Of a stretch of 64,000 nucleotides of DNA, positions 35,581 through 43,082 are shown one piece after another. The notes under the pieces were generated by a model, which saw only the letters and a program-made list of their open reading frames with translations, was not told where the DNA came from and ran no database searches. The number at the start of each line of letters is the position of its first letter. Positions within the stretch are counted from its first letter, which is position 1. This stretch comes from Streptomyces achromogenes. GTDB taxonomy: Bacteria; Actinomycetota; Actinomycetes; Streptomycetales; Streptomycetaceae. Where the stretch lies: contig NZ_JAUSYH010000001.1 in the NCBI RefSeq assembly GCF_030816715.1, positions 3,844,001-3,908,000 on the forward strand, given 5' to 3'. The translations under genes and the position numbers were made by a program.

Positions 35581-36006
35581 ATGCCGATTTCTCGTTTCAT
35601 GAGGAGTGCGCTAACGGCGGCGATAGCGACTGCGGGGTTGGTGGTGTTTGACGCAGCTCCGGCCCTTGCAAGTCAAGATGTTACTGTCCATGTTCCGCAG
35701 TGCGGATTCGAGTACTGCCCCTCTGCAGGGTACGGGTGGTTCCATGCCGATCCGAACGGGAGCCTTCCCGGTGACGCACTGAAAGCCTGCGACCTGCACG
35801 CCGATGGCCGTGGCATAAAGGCGACGCTGACTAATCGAGACACCGGCAAAGTCATTCGCACCGCCAGTACCTCAGGTCACGCTTCGCCCTATTGTACGGA
35901 TTGGAAAACCGGTGACCTTCCGGAGCAAACCCGGGTCTGGCTCTCCGTGTGCACGACGGGCGCGGAGCCGATCACATGTGCTTACGGTGCCGAAGGATGG
36001 AGTTGA
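35581..36006 (+). CDS. Small secreted six-cysteine protein, 141 aa
   Basis: ATG at 35581 follows AAAGGGAAA. The signal peptide (RSALTAAIATAGLVVFDAAPALA) should be cut after ALA near residue 30. The mature part of about 110 residues has six cysteines (QCGFEYC, KACDL, PYCTDW, SVCTT, ITCAYG), enough for three disulfides, and is predicted as a compact beta-rich domain. I do not recognise the family. Codon use is less GC-biased than in neighbours (AAT, ACT, GTT, CGA codons). That fits recent acquisition within the tRNA-adjacent island. Confidence 0.7.
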   Translation: MPISRFMRSALTAAIATAGLVVFDAAPALASQDVTVHVPQCGFEYCPSAGYGWFHADPNGSLPGDALKACDLHADGRGIKATLTNRDTGKVIRTASTSGHASPYCTDWKTGDLPEQTRVWLSVCTTGAEPITCAYGAEGWS

Positions 36007-36255
36007 CGGCGTTTTCGCCGCCGCGATCCGCCCGGGCGCGTATTCACCGATTCGCTTAGCTAGAGGCCACGCGGCGTCCACATCCTCTGGGTAGAGAGCC
36101 AGTGTCTTTCACTGTTGGATATGGACGTGCCGAAGAGCGATGGCTACGCGAGAACCAGCATGCGACTTGCCATATGGGGCTGCGTTGCCGGGTTGGCCAT
36201 CGCCTTGGCTATCCCGGTGTACCTAAAGCCTGTCTCGCAATGCGGGGACTTCCCT

Positions 36256-36834
36256 TTATCTCCCTTGGAGCCTCGTCCACCAGTTACCAGCTCGGCTGTG
36301 CCCCAGCAGCCGCGCCTGCTCGCTCTTGAGCCGGGCGAACCGGTCACGGATGTACTCCCGCAGCTCCCGGCCGGGGAAGGATACGAGTGACAGGTGCTCC
36401 TCATAGTTGCCTTGGGCCCAGCGCGCAGCCGTGATCTCATAGCCCGAGACGTGGGCGCATAGCTGGAGCAGGGCCTGGGGCATCTCCTCCTCGATGAGGA
36501 GGTCGGCCTTGGTGACCACTACGTCGCGCATGGCTTGGATGTTGGGGATGAAGACGGTGGTTGCCCAGGTGCGCCACTCCGCGAGCTCCTGCTCGGTAGG
36601 TGGTGTGTCGTGGCGGAAGGGATCGCGACCGTCAGGGCGGGCGTACTTCTCTGCGAAGGTGTCGTAGGTGCGGCTGTTGGCTTCCATCAGGGCGAACAGT
36701 GGCCCGTAGAAGTCACTCAGCTGCTGGTTCACGCGCATGAGCCCGGCCTGTCTCTGCGCAAGACGCAGCCCGTTCAGGTAGGTCGCCAGGTAGCCGATGA
36801 ACGCCAGTCCGACGGTAACGATCGCTGTGGTCAT
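36256..36834 (-). CDS. Membrane-anchored passenger protein of the IS, function unknown
   Basis: A 192-residue protein with ATG at 36834; an in-frame GTG at 36861 overlaps the transposase stop by four bases and could couple translation. One N-terminal helix (TTAIVTVGLAFIGYLATYL) is followed by a soluble helical part. That part contains LRLAQRQAGLMRVNQQLSDFYGP, ALMEANSRTYDTF, VFIPNIQAMRDVV and KADLLIEEEM. There is no catalytic motif I can name. I recognise similar Streptomyces proteins but no function. It lies wholly inside the IS, so it moves with it. Roles in immunity or element maintenance are possible but only speculation. Confidence 0.75.
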   Translation of the reverse strand: MTTAIVTVGLAFIGYLATYLNGLRLAQRQAGLMRVNQQLSDFYGPLFALMEANSRTYDTFAEKYARPDGRDPFRHDTPPTEQELAEWRTWATTVFIPNIQAMRDVVVTKADLLIEEEMPQALLQLCAHVSGYEITAARWAQGNYEEHLSLVSFPGRELREYIRDRFARLKSEQARLLGHSRAGNWWTRLQGR

Positions 36835-36857
36835 GACAGGCGATGCTATGGGGCCAC

Positions 36858-37640
36858 TCACCCGCCGAGAGCCAGGTTGTGCATGTGGGCGACACAGCTG
36901 GCAGCCCAGAACACACCGTCGCCCTTGAGCCTGCAGTCGCGGAGGATCTTCCAGTTCTTCATCCGGGCCAGGACATGCTCAACGCGGGCCCGAACGCGGC
37001 GGTGAGCGGCGTTGTGCCGCTCCTTCCACTCAGGTAATCGCGTCTGCCCCGCCTGGCGGCGATGTGGGATGAGCAGGCCCGTCCCTTGGTATCCGCCGTC
37101 CGCGATGACCGTTGCCTTTCCGCATGCGGCATCGATCCCGGAGTCGCTGAACGCTGTGCAGTCGTTCCGGTTCCCGGGCAGAGGCCGGCCGACCGAGATG
37201 ACGAGTCTGGTCTCCGCTGTGACCAGCACCTGCACGTTGGTCGAGTACCTGTAGTTCTTCGAGGATGCCGCGATCGACCGGTCCCGCGTGGGCACCAGAG
37301 TGCCATCGATGATGAGTACGTCGTTGCTGGTCGGCTTGCGCTTCCTCGGGGCAAGAGCCAGTAACGGCCCATGTCGATTGATGATCCGCCCTACGGCAGA
37401 GACGGAGATCCCGAACAAGGGTGCAAGCTGCCGCATGGACAGGTTGGTGCGGCAGTACGTCGCCACCAGCAGGACCCGGTCCCTTAGCGGCAACGACCAT
37501 GGACGTCCAGGTCGGACCGCACCCAGTGCCTGCCCACCGGCCCTGTGAACCGCCTGCACAAGCCGTTGGAACTGGCGCGGCCGAAGCCCGGTAAACACTT
37601 CAACGAGCTCCTGACGCTCAGCGGAGATCACCTGCATCAT
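36858..37640 (-). CDS. IS5-family DDE transposase
   Basis: A 260-residue, apparently intact transposase. The N-terminal helix-turn-helix has LSMRQLAPLFGISVSAVGRII. The catalytic triad is Asp112 in LIIDGTLVPTRD, Asp181 in VIADGGYQG and Glu221 in RARVEHVLARMK, spaced as in the IS5/IS427 group (DDE_Tnp_4 type). It starts 42 bp inside the right end of the element. No frameshift signal is needed. It cuts and joins DNA at the terminal repeats. Confidence 0.9.
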   Translation of the reverse strand: MMQVISAERQELVEVFTGLRPRQFQRLVQAVHRAGGQALGAVRPGRPWSLPLRDRVLLVATYCRTNLSMRQLAPLFGISVSAVGRIINRHGPLLALAPRKRKPTSNDVLIIDGTLVPTRDRSIAASSKNYRYSTNVQVLVTAETRLVISVGRPLPGNRNDCTAFSDSGIDAACGKATVIADGGYQGTGLLIPHRRQAGQTRLPEWKERHNAAHRRVRARVEHVLARMKNWKILRDCRLKGDGVFWAASCVAHMHNLALGG

Positions 37641-37830
37641 CAGGCCAACGCGGTTCAGCCCACACGGTTACGAGACAGACTTTAGTGGTGGCCGTGCTCC
37701 TGGGCGGGATGCAGACTCCTTGAAGCTATCAGCCGCCCAGTGGCACGCCCTCTCGCGGTACAGGTGGCGGATGGAGCGGCCCGCGCAGTCGTTGCCTCAA
37801 TGCGTGCTCGTGAGCTGCACTTGCACAACC

Positions 37831-38402
37831 CTAGTCGGGATCTCCCTCTCGCCCACCCTGGCGGATCATGGCTCCTAGGCAATCAGCGATGGCCCGGTCC
37901 CGGTCGCTGGTCACGTGCTGATAGATCAGCGCGGCACGTCAGCTGTTGTGGCCCATCCGGGTCATCAGCTCACGGGTGCTGGCACCGGCGGTCGAGGCCA
38001 GGGTGTTGCCGGTGTGGCGGAGATCGTGAAAGTGGAGTTCCGACGTGACCCCCGCGGCCTTCCTGGCCGACACCCAGTCGTCGCGGAAGTTGCTCCGCCG
38101 GAGCAGGCCGCCTCGTGGGCCGACGAAGACGTGTCCGTCGCGGCCGGGTGCTGCGAACTGGTCCAGGTGACGTGTGACGTCGTCGAGCAGTTCAGCGGGG
38201 AACGAGATGGCCCGTACCCCAGCGGCGGACTTCGGTGCTTTGTCGAAGAGCCCGCCCTCCTGCAACTCCGCTTGAGACCGGCGCACGCTGACGGTCAGCC
38301 CGTCCAAGTCGATGTCGCGACGCCGCGTCATCTCGACCGGCCGGAGTTGCCCCGTCTCAGGGTCGCGGTAGCGGACCTGCCAGCGGCCGGACTTGAGCTG
38401 TT
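37831..38402 (-). pseudogene. Broken tyrosine-type site-specific integrase
   Basis: Minus-strand codons read LKSGRWQVRYRDPETG, an N-terminal integrase motif preceded by a TAG stop. They then jump into the catalytic domain at RRRDIDLDGLTVSVRRSQAE, so the middle including the first catalytic Arg is deleted. The H-x-x-R box HFHDLRHTGNTLA and MGHNS are present. A TGA at 37939-37941 then cuts off the rest, RAALIYQHVTSDRDRAIAD, which holds the nucleophile Tyr. The frame ends with TAG at 37831. It is dead, and marks a former integrative element at the nearby tRNA-Arg gene. Confidence 0.85.
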
Positions 38403-38407
38403 CCTAC

Positions 38408-38527
38408 TCACATCCCGTACACCCTGAAGGACTGTTGGCTTTCGACCTCGTAGTCGCTTGCTTCCATCGCTCCCCGCCGCAGGTCCGGGCAGCCATCGAG
38501 CCTTATCTCGTGGACCGGCGCACTCAT
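38408..38527 (-). CDS. Possible 39-residue small protein upstream of the integrase relic
   Basis: ATG at 38527 is preceded by a strong AAGGGGGG site. It opens SAPVHEIRLDGCPDLRRG and continues acidic to RVYGM. It ends six bases before the integrase relic, where element excisionases often lie, but no helix-turn-helix is visible. Support is the ribosome site and position only. Confidence 0.3.
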   Translation of the reverse strand: MSAPVHEIRLDGCPDLRRGAMEASDYEVESQQSFRVYGM

Positions 38528-38707
38528 GCTTCCCCCCTTGAAGGGGTACATTTCGAGCGGCTGGTACAGCACTACCACAACTCTCCCGCCCTGGGAGCCG
38601 AGTGCTGGGAACGTCAGGGCGTCCTGTAGGTAACCGAGTTGCGCGTCAGGCTCGTGCCGGGACGTGCCACTCTGCAATGGGGCACAGCGGCCATGTACGG
38701 CTTGCCA

Positions 38708-38878
38708 TCAGCGGGCCGGGCCCCGGGTGGAGCGCCAGATGGAGCGGGCCGCCAGGTAGAGCAGATCGACGATGAGAAGCAGTACGCCGATGGAAATCAC
38801 GTAGGGGATGCCGTCGACGGCCGCGCCGATGGCCACCAGAGCGATTCCGGCGATGAGCAGGATCAGGAAGAGGACCAT
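38708..38878 (-). CDS. Small hydrophobic membrane protein, 56 aa
   Basis: Two membrane helices, MVLFLILLIAGIALVAIGAAV and VISIGVLLLIVDLLYLAA, then a short basic tail. This resembles the small membrane proteins (DUF6131-like) found near Asp23/Gls24 clusters in Streptomyces. It lies 242 bp downstream of the amaP-like gene on the same strand and may belong to that group. Confidence 0.6.
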   Translation of the reverse strand: MVLFLILLIAGIALVAIGAAVDGIPYVISIGVLLLIVDLLYLAARSIWRSTRGPAR

Positions 38879-39120
38879 GACGGGATGCCTCCTGGAAGGA
38901 ACCGTGCGAGATCCGCGCGCGTTCTCTCGGCTACGGCAGGACACGCTGTGCCTGCGCTCGATGTCGCGTCGGCCGAGGAGGGGTACGTGGCGGCTCCGGC
39001 GCACGAGGCAGCCGGCCACCAGGGTGGAGGCGGCGTCTGCCCCGGGGCTCGCTCGGGTTCCAGGAGTCCTGGGCTCCTCGCAGCCGATACCTCCATGAGG
39101 CTCAGCCCCAACGGTCCTGG

Positions 39121-39714
39121 CTAGGTGGCGCGTTGGGCGCGATGGCGGGCTTCCCGGAGTCGGACCTTCGAGGGGAGGCGGTCCAGGCCGGCCGAGTCTC
39201 GTGCGTGCGCGAGCGTTTCGCGGCTCAGCTGCCCCAGAGTCCGCGCCGGGTCCGCGTGAGGCTCCAGCAGCAGCCGTACGCGCGCGGTCGGAGCGCTTCG
39301 TCGGCCGGTCAGCCGGACGCGGGCCCGTGAGACCCCGTCCAGGGCTTGTGCCTCTTCCTCGATGACCCTCTCCAGGGTGCGGCCGCTCAGCCGGGCCGGC
39401 ACGCCGTCTTCGCTGTCTACGAGGACACGGTCCAGGCGGTGTCTGCGTTGCGCGAGGAGCCACCACAGCAGCAGGGCCAGCAGCACGGCGAGCACCGCGA
39501 TCACGGTCGGCCACCACCAGTCCTCTTCCCGCCACCGGGTGCGTCCCTCGGCGCCCAGCACCACATCGTCCGGCCCACGGAAGGGCCACCAGCCCGGCAC
39601 GTCGAAATCCCAGTGACGCTGCAGGTCAAGTGCGCCCAGCAGCACGCCGCCGCCCAGGGCGAACAGTCCGAGGCCGAGCAGTCCGAGCAGCACCCGGTTC
39701 GCCGTCTTGAGCAT
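39121..39714 (-). CDS. AmaP-like alkaline-shock membrane anchor protein
   Basis: A 197-residue protein with two membrane helices (LLGLLGLGLFALGGGVLLGAL and VIAVLAVLLALLLWWLLAQ). A cytoplasmic domain follows with RVLVDSEDGVPARLSGRTLERVIEEEAQALDGVSRARVRL, the Asp23-type AmaP fold. In Staphylococcus AmaP tethers Asp23 to the membrane. It ends the run of overlapping or closely spaced genes from 41553 to 39121, ten bases after the preceding gene. Confidence 0.8.
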   Translation of the reverse strand: MLKTANRVLLGLLGLGLFALGGGVLLGALDLQRHWDFDVPGWWPFRGPDDVVLGAEGRTRWREEDWWWPTVIAVLAVLLALLLWWLLAQRRHRLDRVLVDSEDGVPARLSGRTLERVIEEEAQALDGVSRARVRLTGRRSAPTARVRLLLEPHADPARTLGQLSRETLAHARDSAGLDRLPSKVRLREARHRAQRAT

Positions 39715-39723
39715 CGGATCACC

Positions 39724-40413
39724 TCAGCCCTTCTTGGGGCGCCGGACGCGCACGGCCAGTGCGGGTTGCCGGGCCAGGCCCAAGGACGTCACGGCTTCGC
39801 CCAGCTCGGCGTCCAGGTCGGAGCGGACCTCCTCAAGATCGCGGAAATGTGCCCGCGCTCGGGCTTTGACCTTCCGGCGGCCGACATCGACCTGTGCCGA
39901 CTGGACACCGGGCACCTGCATGGCCCGGTCGCGCAGAACCAGGGCGGCCGCGCGGCGGTCGAGCCCGGCTCGGACGTCCTCTGTCCCCGGGATGCCGGTG
40001 GGCCGCCGCATGGGCAGCAGCCTGCGCAGTCCCGGCGTCACCGCCAGCAGGAAGAGCCACAGGCCGAGGGCCATCGCCACCGCGGCCCCGACGATCATCC
40101 AGACGTCGTCCAGGGGCCGTTCGGCCAGTTCCTCGGCGAGCCGCCGCCGCCATCGCATCGCATTCCGGCCTGCCCGCACCGCGACCACGTCGTACAGGAG
40201 AAATCCGACGGCCGCGGCGGACAGCAGGGCTGCCAAGGCCGCGGGAATCCGCCGCGACGACCAGAAACGGTGCGCCGACCGGCCTGATCCGTCGATCACC
40301 TTCGTAGCGCCCTCGGCCGCCCCCGGGGTGCCGTCGGCGGACGGAGCCGCCGGTCCCGGACCGGAAGAGAGGTCACTGTCACCGGTCGGCTGCCGCGAGG
40401 TGTTCGCGCTCAT
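39724..40413 (-). CDS. DUF6286-type membrane protein of the Asp23/Gls24 cluster
   Basis: A 229-residue protein. A disordered N-terminal tail is followed by helices LAALLSAAAVGFLLYDVVAV and VWMIVGAAVAMALGLWLFLLAV. The cytoplasmic alpha/beta domain has DRRAAALVLRDRAMQVPGVQSAQVDVGRRKVKARARAHF. This is the second anchor-type protein usual in actinobacterial Gls24 operons. ATG at 40413 overlaps the previous stop as ATGA. Confidence 0.78.
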   Translation of the reverse strand: MSANTSRQPTGDSDLSSGPGPAAPSADGTPGAAEGATKVIDGSGRSAHRFWSSRRIPAALAALLSAAAVGFLLYDVVAVRAGRNAMRWRRRLAEELAERPLDDVWMIVGAAVAMALGLWLFLLAVTPGLRRLLPMRRPTGIPGTEDVRAGLDRRAAALVLRDRAMQVPGVQSAQVDVGRRKVKARARAHFRDLEEVRSDLDAELGEAVTSLGLARQPALAVRVRRPKKG

Positions 40414-40856
40414 CTCACCCTCTCCCGGTCCGTGTGCCGCGTATGCGCCGAGTGCAGTTGCCCGACCGATACCGCGAGGTCGGACACCTCCATGCCGGCC
40501 CACACCCTGATCCGCTCGGTGACCTCCCGGCGCACCGCGGCGCACTGCGCCCCGATGTCGGACGGGTAGCCGAGTTCGACGGTGATGTGCAGCCGTGCCT
40601 CGCCGAGCACCGCCTGCCGTCCGGCGGCGGACTCGGCGTCCCGGCCTGCGCTGGTCCGTTCCGGCGCCCGCCGTACGGAAGTGCTCACGTGCGGCGTCCG
40701 GCGGCCGGGTGGTACGTGGCCGGCCGACTCGGCGAACCGGCTCAGCGCTTCGCGCGCCACCCGGGCCGCGATCTTCGCGACGACCCGGTCGGTGACGGCG
40801 GTCGCCCCGCGCTCCCCGCGGGGGACGCCCGGACGCTCATCGGCTTCCCCGCTCAC
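40410..40856 (-). CDS. Asp23/Gls24 family envelope stress protein
   Basis: A 148-residue cytoplasmic protein with the Asp23 fold, VTDRVVAKIAARVAREALSRF, then LHITVELGYPSDIGAQCAAVRREVTERIRVWAGMEVSDLAVSV. Asp23 proteins form membrane-tethered assemblies and respond to cell-envelope or alkaline stress in Firmicutes; the role in Streptomyces is little known. It overlaps both neighbours by four bases. Confidence 0.82.
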   Translation of the reverse strand: MSGEADERPGVPRGERGATAVTDRVVAKIAARVAREALSRFAESAGHVPPGRRTPHVSTSVRRAPERTSAGRDAESAAGRQAVLGEARLHITVELGYPSDIGAQCAAVRREVTERIRVWAGMEVSDLAVSVGQLHSAHTRHTDRERVR

Positions 40857-41080
40857 CGCTGCCAGTCCCCCCGAGCCTGTCGCCGGTCGTCGCGGATCCG
40901 ATCCTGCCGGTCCCGGCGGCGGACGAAGTCGCCCGGTTCGAGATCACCCTCCATGAACCGCCCGATGACGAGACCGACGAGGCCCAGCACCAGCACCAGC
41001 AGGAAAGCCCAGAAGTCACCGAAATACGCGGCGAAACCCAGCGCCATTCCGGCCATCAAGCCCACCACGGCCCTGCTCAT
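40853..41080 (-). CDS. DUF2273-like small membrane protein
   Basis: A 75-residue protein with two close helices (AVVGLMAGMALGFAAYFG and WAFLLVLVLGLVGLVIGRFM) and a charged tail RRRDRQDRIRDDRRQARGDW. DUF2273 proteins are regular members of Asp23/Gls24 operons. ATG at 41080 follows GGAG. Confidence 0.8.
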   Translation of the reverse strand: MSRAVVGLMAGMALGFAAYFGDFWAFLLVLVLGLVGLVIGRFMEGDLEPGDFVRRRDRQDRIRDDRRQARGDWQR

Positions 41081-41118
41081 TTCGCGCTCCTTCACTCAAG
41101 TGGGCTGTTCCGCCCCGG

Positions 41119-41553
41119 CTACTGGATCCGCTGCCGCTCCTCCCCTTCGTCCTCCTCGTCGTCCGGCAGTTTCACGTCGCTGACCGTGATGTTGACTTCC
41201 ACGACTTCCCGGCCCGCCATCCGCTCCACCGCGGAGATCACGTTCTCCCGCACCGCGGCGGCCACGTCCGTGATCGAGACGCCGTAGTCGACGACGATCT
41301 CCAGATCGATGGCCGCCTGCAGCTCGCCGACCTCGACACTGATCCCGCGCGTGGCGGATTTGCCGCTGCCGGCGCCGGGCATCCGCTCCCGCATGGATCC
41401 CATCGAGCGGGCGAATCCGCTGCCCAGGGCATAGACGCCGCGTACGTCCCGTGCCGCCATTCCGGCGATCTTCTCCACCACCACGTCGGCGATGGTCGTC
41501 CGGCCGCGAGAACCGGGCGCAGCGCCGAGCCTGACGCCGGTGTTCTCAGTCAT
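41119..41553 (-). CDS. Asp23/Gls24 family envelope stress protein, first gene of the cluster
   Basis: A 144-residue Asp23/Gls24 protein. Its core is TTIADVVVEKIAGMAARDVRGVYALG, then ISVEVGELQAAIDLEIVVDYGVSITDVAAAVRENVISAVERMAGREVVEVNITVSDV, and it ends in an acidic tail. ATG at 41553 follows GGAGG. It heads a five-gene operon and is preceded by an AT-rich promoter region. Confidence 0.9.
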   Translation of the reverse strand: MTENTGVRLGAAPGSRGRTTIADVVVEKIAGMAARDVRGVYALGSGFARSMGSMRERMPGAGSGKSATRGISVEVGELQAAIDLEIVVDYGVSITDVAAAVRENVISAVERMAGREVVEVNITVSDVKLPDDEEDEGEERQRIQ

Positions 41554-41598
41554 CGGGATATTCCTCCCTCTCGAGGCCACAGAGCACCAATTACTAGG

Positions 41599-41604
41599 AT
41601 TATA
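41599..41604 (-). promoter_or_regulatory. Perfect TATAAT -10 box of the Asp23/Gls24 operon
   Basis: TATAAT on the minus strand within a strongly AT-rich tract (41589-41624), 46 bp before the first start codon. No good TTGACA is seen 17-18 bp upstream, so an activator or alternative sigma factor may be needed. Confidence 0.5.
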
Positions 41605-41760
41605 GTCTTTTTAGTACCTTTTGCCCGGCTGTGGAGCGTGAGGCAGGGTGATCGGTCCGACGAGTGGCCCGCGGCCCCTGCCTCGAGTTCTCGCGGACAC
41701 TCCGGGCAGAGCGCCGCGGGAAGAGAACCGCGGCCGTGGAGAAGTAAGGGTGAGAGGCCA

Positions 41761-42567
41761 GTGACCGAGGCGTGGACGCAGGCAGTACGAAGCCAGCTGG
41801 GCCTGGGCCGGTTGCTCCCGCTCGGCGGGCCCGACGACGGGACGTGGATCACCGAGCACGCGGCCGTCCAGGCCCTCGGGCGCACCGCCGCCGAGGTCCC
41901 CGGTGTCCGACTGGAGTCCCTGCGCATCGGGTCGGCGCCGCTGCGGCCCGCGTCCGAGCCGGCCGTCCGTCCGCCGGCCAGCGCGCTACCGCCGGGCCCG
42001 CTCACCATCGAGGCCGCCTTCACCGCATCCCTCGTGCGGCCGCTGCCGGAGACCGCCGACGAATTGAGGAGCACATTGCTGGGCGCGGCCACGGAACGGC
42101 TCGGGCTGACCGCGGTGACGGCTGACATGCGCGTGACGGATCTCCGTGAGGTCCCGGAGGCGGGCGTGACGTCCCGGGCCGCGGCGACGGCCATGAGGCC
42201 CACGCCGGAAGCTGAGGCCGCGCGGAACTCGCCCCCGGTGACCGGCACAGGGCCCATGCGGGGACTCGCCGGGGAGCTGGCGGTCGTCGCGACGGGTGTG
42301 CCGGGCGTAGCCCGCCTCACGGCCGTGCTGGGCAGCCGCCCGGTCAGGGTGGAGGACCATGATGATCCACCCGGCCGACACATCGAGGTTCACCTCGCGG
42401 TCGGCCCCGGACACCATCCATTGCAAGTGGCCCGCGCCGTCAGGGAGGCCGTAGCCGAGGCAGCCACCGATGGCACCCCGGGCCCGGCCACCGTCGCCGT
42501 CCTCATCACGGAAACCGCGGCCTGGCGAGGCACCTCGCCGGTCACGGTGATGAGCGCCCCTCAGTGA
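41761..42567 (+). CDS. Gls24-associated hypothetical protein (annotated 'nucleopolyhedrovirus P10 family')
   Basis: A 268-residue protein, divergent from the Asp23/Gls24 operon. GTG at 41761 follows GAGAGG and gives the typical opening VTEAWTQAVRSQLGLGRLLPLG. It has two Asp23-like alpha/beta repeats, for example EVPGVRLESLRIG and TGVPGVARLTAVLG with LQVARAVREAVAEA. Streptomyces databases give such proteins the P10 name, which is not a real functional link. It probably works with the cluster. Confidence 0.75.
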   Translation: MTEAWTQAVRSQLGLGRLLPLGGPDDGTWITEHAAVQALGRTAAEVPGVRLESLRIGSAPLRPASEPAVRPPASALPPGPLTIEAAFTASLVRPLPETADELRSTLLGAATERLGLTAVTADMRVTDLREVPEAGVTSRAAATAMRPTPEAEAARNSPPVTGTGPMRGLAGELAVVATGVPGVARLTAVLGSRPVRVEDHDDPPGRHIEVHLAVGPGHHPLQVARAVREAVAEAATDGTPGPATVAVLITETAAWRGTSPVTVMSAPQ

Positions 42568-42623
42568 TCAGCCGTCCCTCTCCCCGGCCTCCCCGGCCTC
42601 CCCGGGTTCATCTGTGAAAGCGC

Positions 42624-43007
42624 GTGGCCGTCACCCCGCCGCCCCTGCGCTGCCGTGCCCTGCCCTGCCACGGTGTGAGATCTGCCTGGCAGGGAGCCCG
42701 CAGAAAGATCGCTGACGCCGGGCTGCTGAGACGCCGCCCCGGCTACTACGCACTGCGAATCACAGTGGTGACCGCGCTCTACGTCAGCGGGTGGGCCGCC
42801 GTCGCGCTCATCGGCGACAGTCGGTGGACGCTGACGGTCGCCGGCTTCCTGGCCGTCGTCTTCGGCCAGGTCGCCCTGATCGCCCATGACGCGGCCCACC
42901 GCCAGGTGTTCCGCCGACGCCGGGCGGTCGGGGACCCGGCCCGGCGCTACAAGATGGTCGTCGACTCGTCGTCGGACGAGGGCCTGGCAGGGATTCAGCC
43001 CGCATGA
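42624..43007 (+). pseudogene. Truncated fatty acid (acyl-CoA) desaturase
   Basis: The frame carries ARRKIADAGLLRRRPGYYALRI, a first pair of membrane helices and the first histidine box IAHDAAHRQVFRRRR. It then runs into unrelated sequence from about 42925 and stops. A full desaturase would need two more histidine boxes and about 200 more residues to bind the di-iron centre. It is therefore a 3'-deleted remnant and cannot be active. Confidence 0.75.
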
Positions 43008-43082
43008 GGCCGGGAACCTCCGGGAACCCGACCTCATGCATCGCCCGACAGGCGATCGAGCCGGCCCACGCCGGTCTCCGGG

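Larger units (their letters stand above)
36226..37682 (-). mobile_element. IS5-family insertion sequence with passenger gene, 1457 bp
   Basis: Terminal inverted repeats are AAGCCTGTCTCGCAA at the left end and, read inward from the right, AAGTCTGTCTCGTAA, matching at 13 of 15 positions. A TA duplication flanks the element (36224-36225 and 37683-37684). It contains a full-length DDE transposase and, on the same strand, a second gene for a membrane-anchored protein between the transposase and the left end. The boundaries are confirmed by clean restoration of the interrupted host gene. Confidence 0.85.
36121..37723 (+). pseudogene. Small membrane-protein gene split by the IS element
   Basis: The first 35 codons (36121-36225) encode MDVPKSDGYARTSMRLAIWG and a hydrophobic helix ending AIPVYL. 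The frame is then broken by the IS at 36226. Removing the IS and one copy of the TA target duplication joins CTA directly to GTG at 37685. The frame then continues VVAVLLGGMQTP and stops at 37721-37723. The restored product is a 47-residue single-pass membrane protein of unknown function. The in-frame rejoining of a hydrophobic helix is strong evidence that this was a real gene. A later start at 36160 is possible. Confidence 0.75.

Noticed and set aside
36226..36390. Continuation of the small membrane protein as a 90-residue gene into the IS
   Set aside because: After 36225 the frame runs through the IS end and antisense to the passenger gene; the restored reading shows the true 3' half at 37685.
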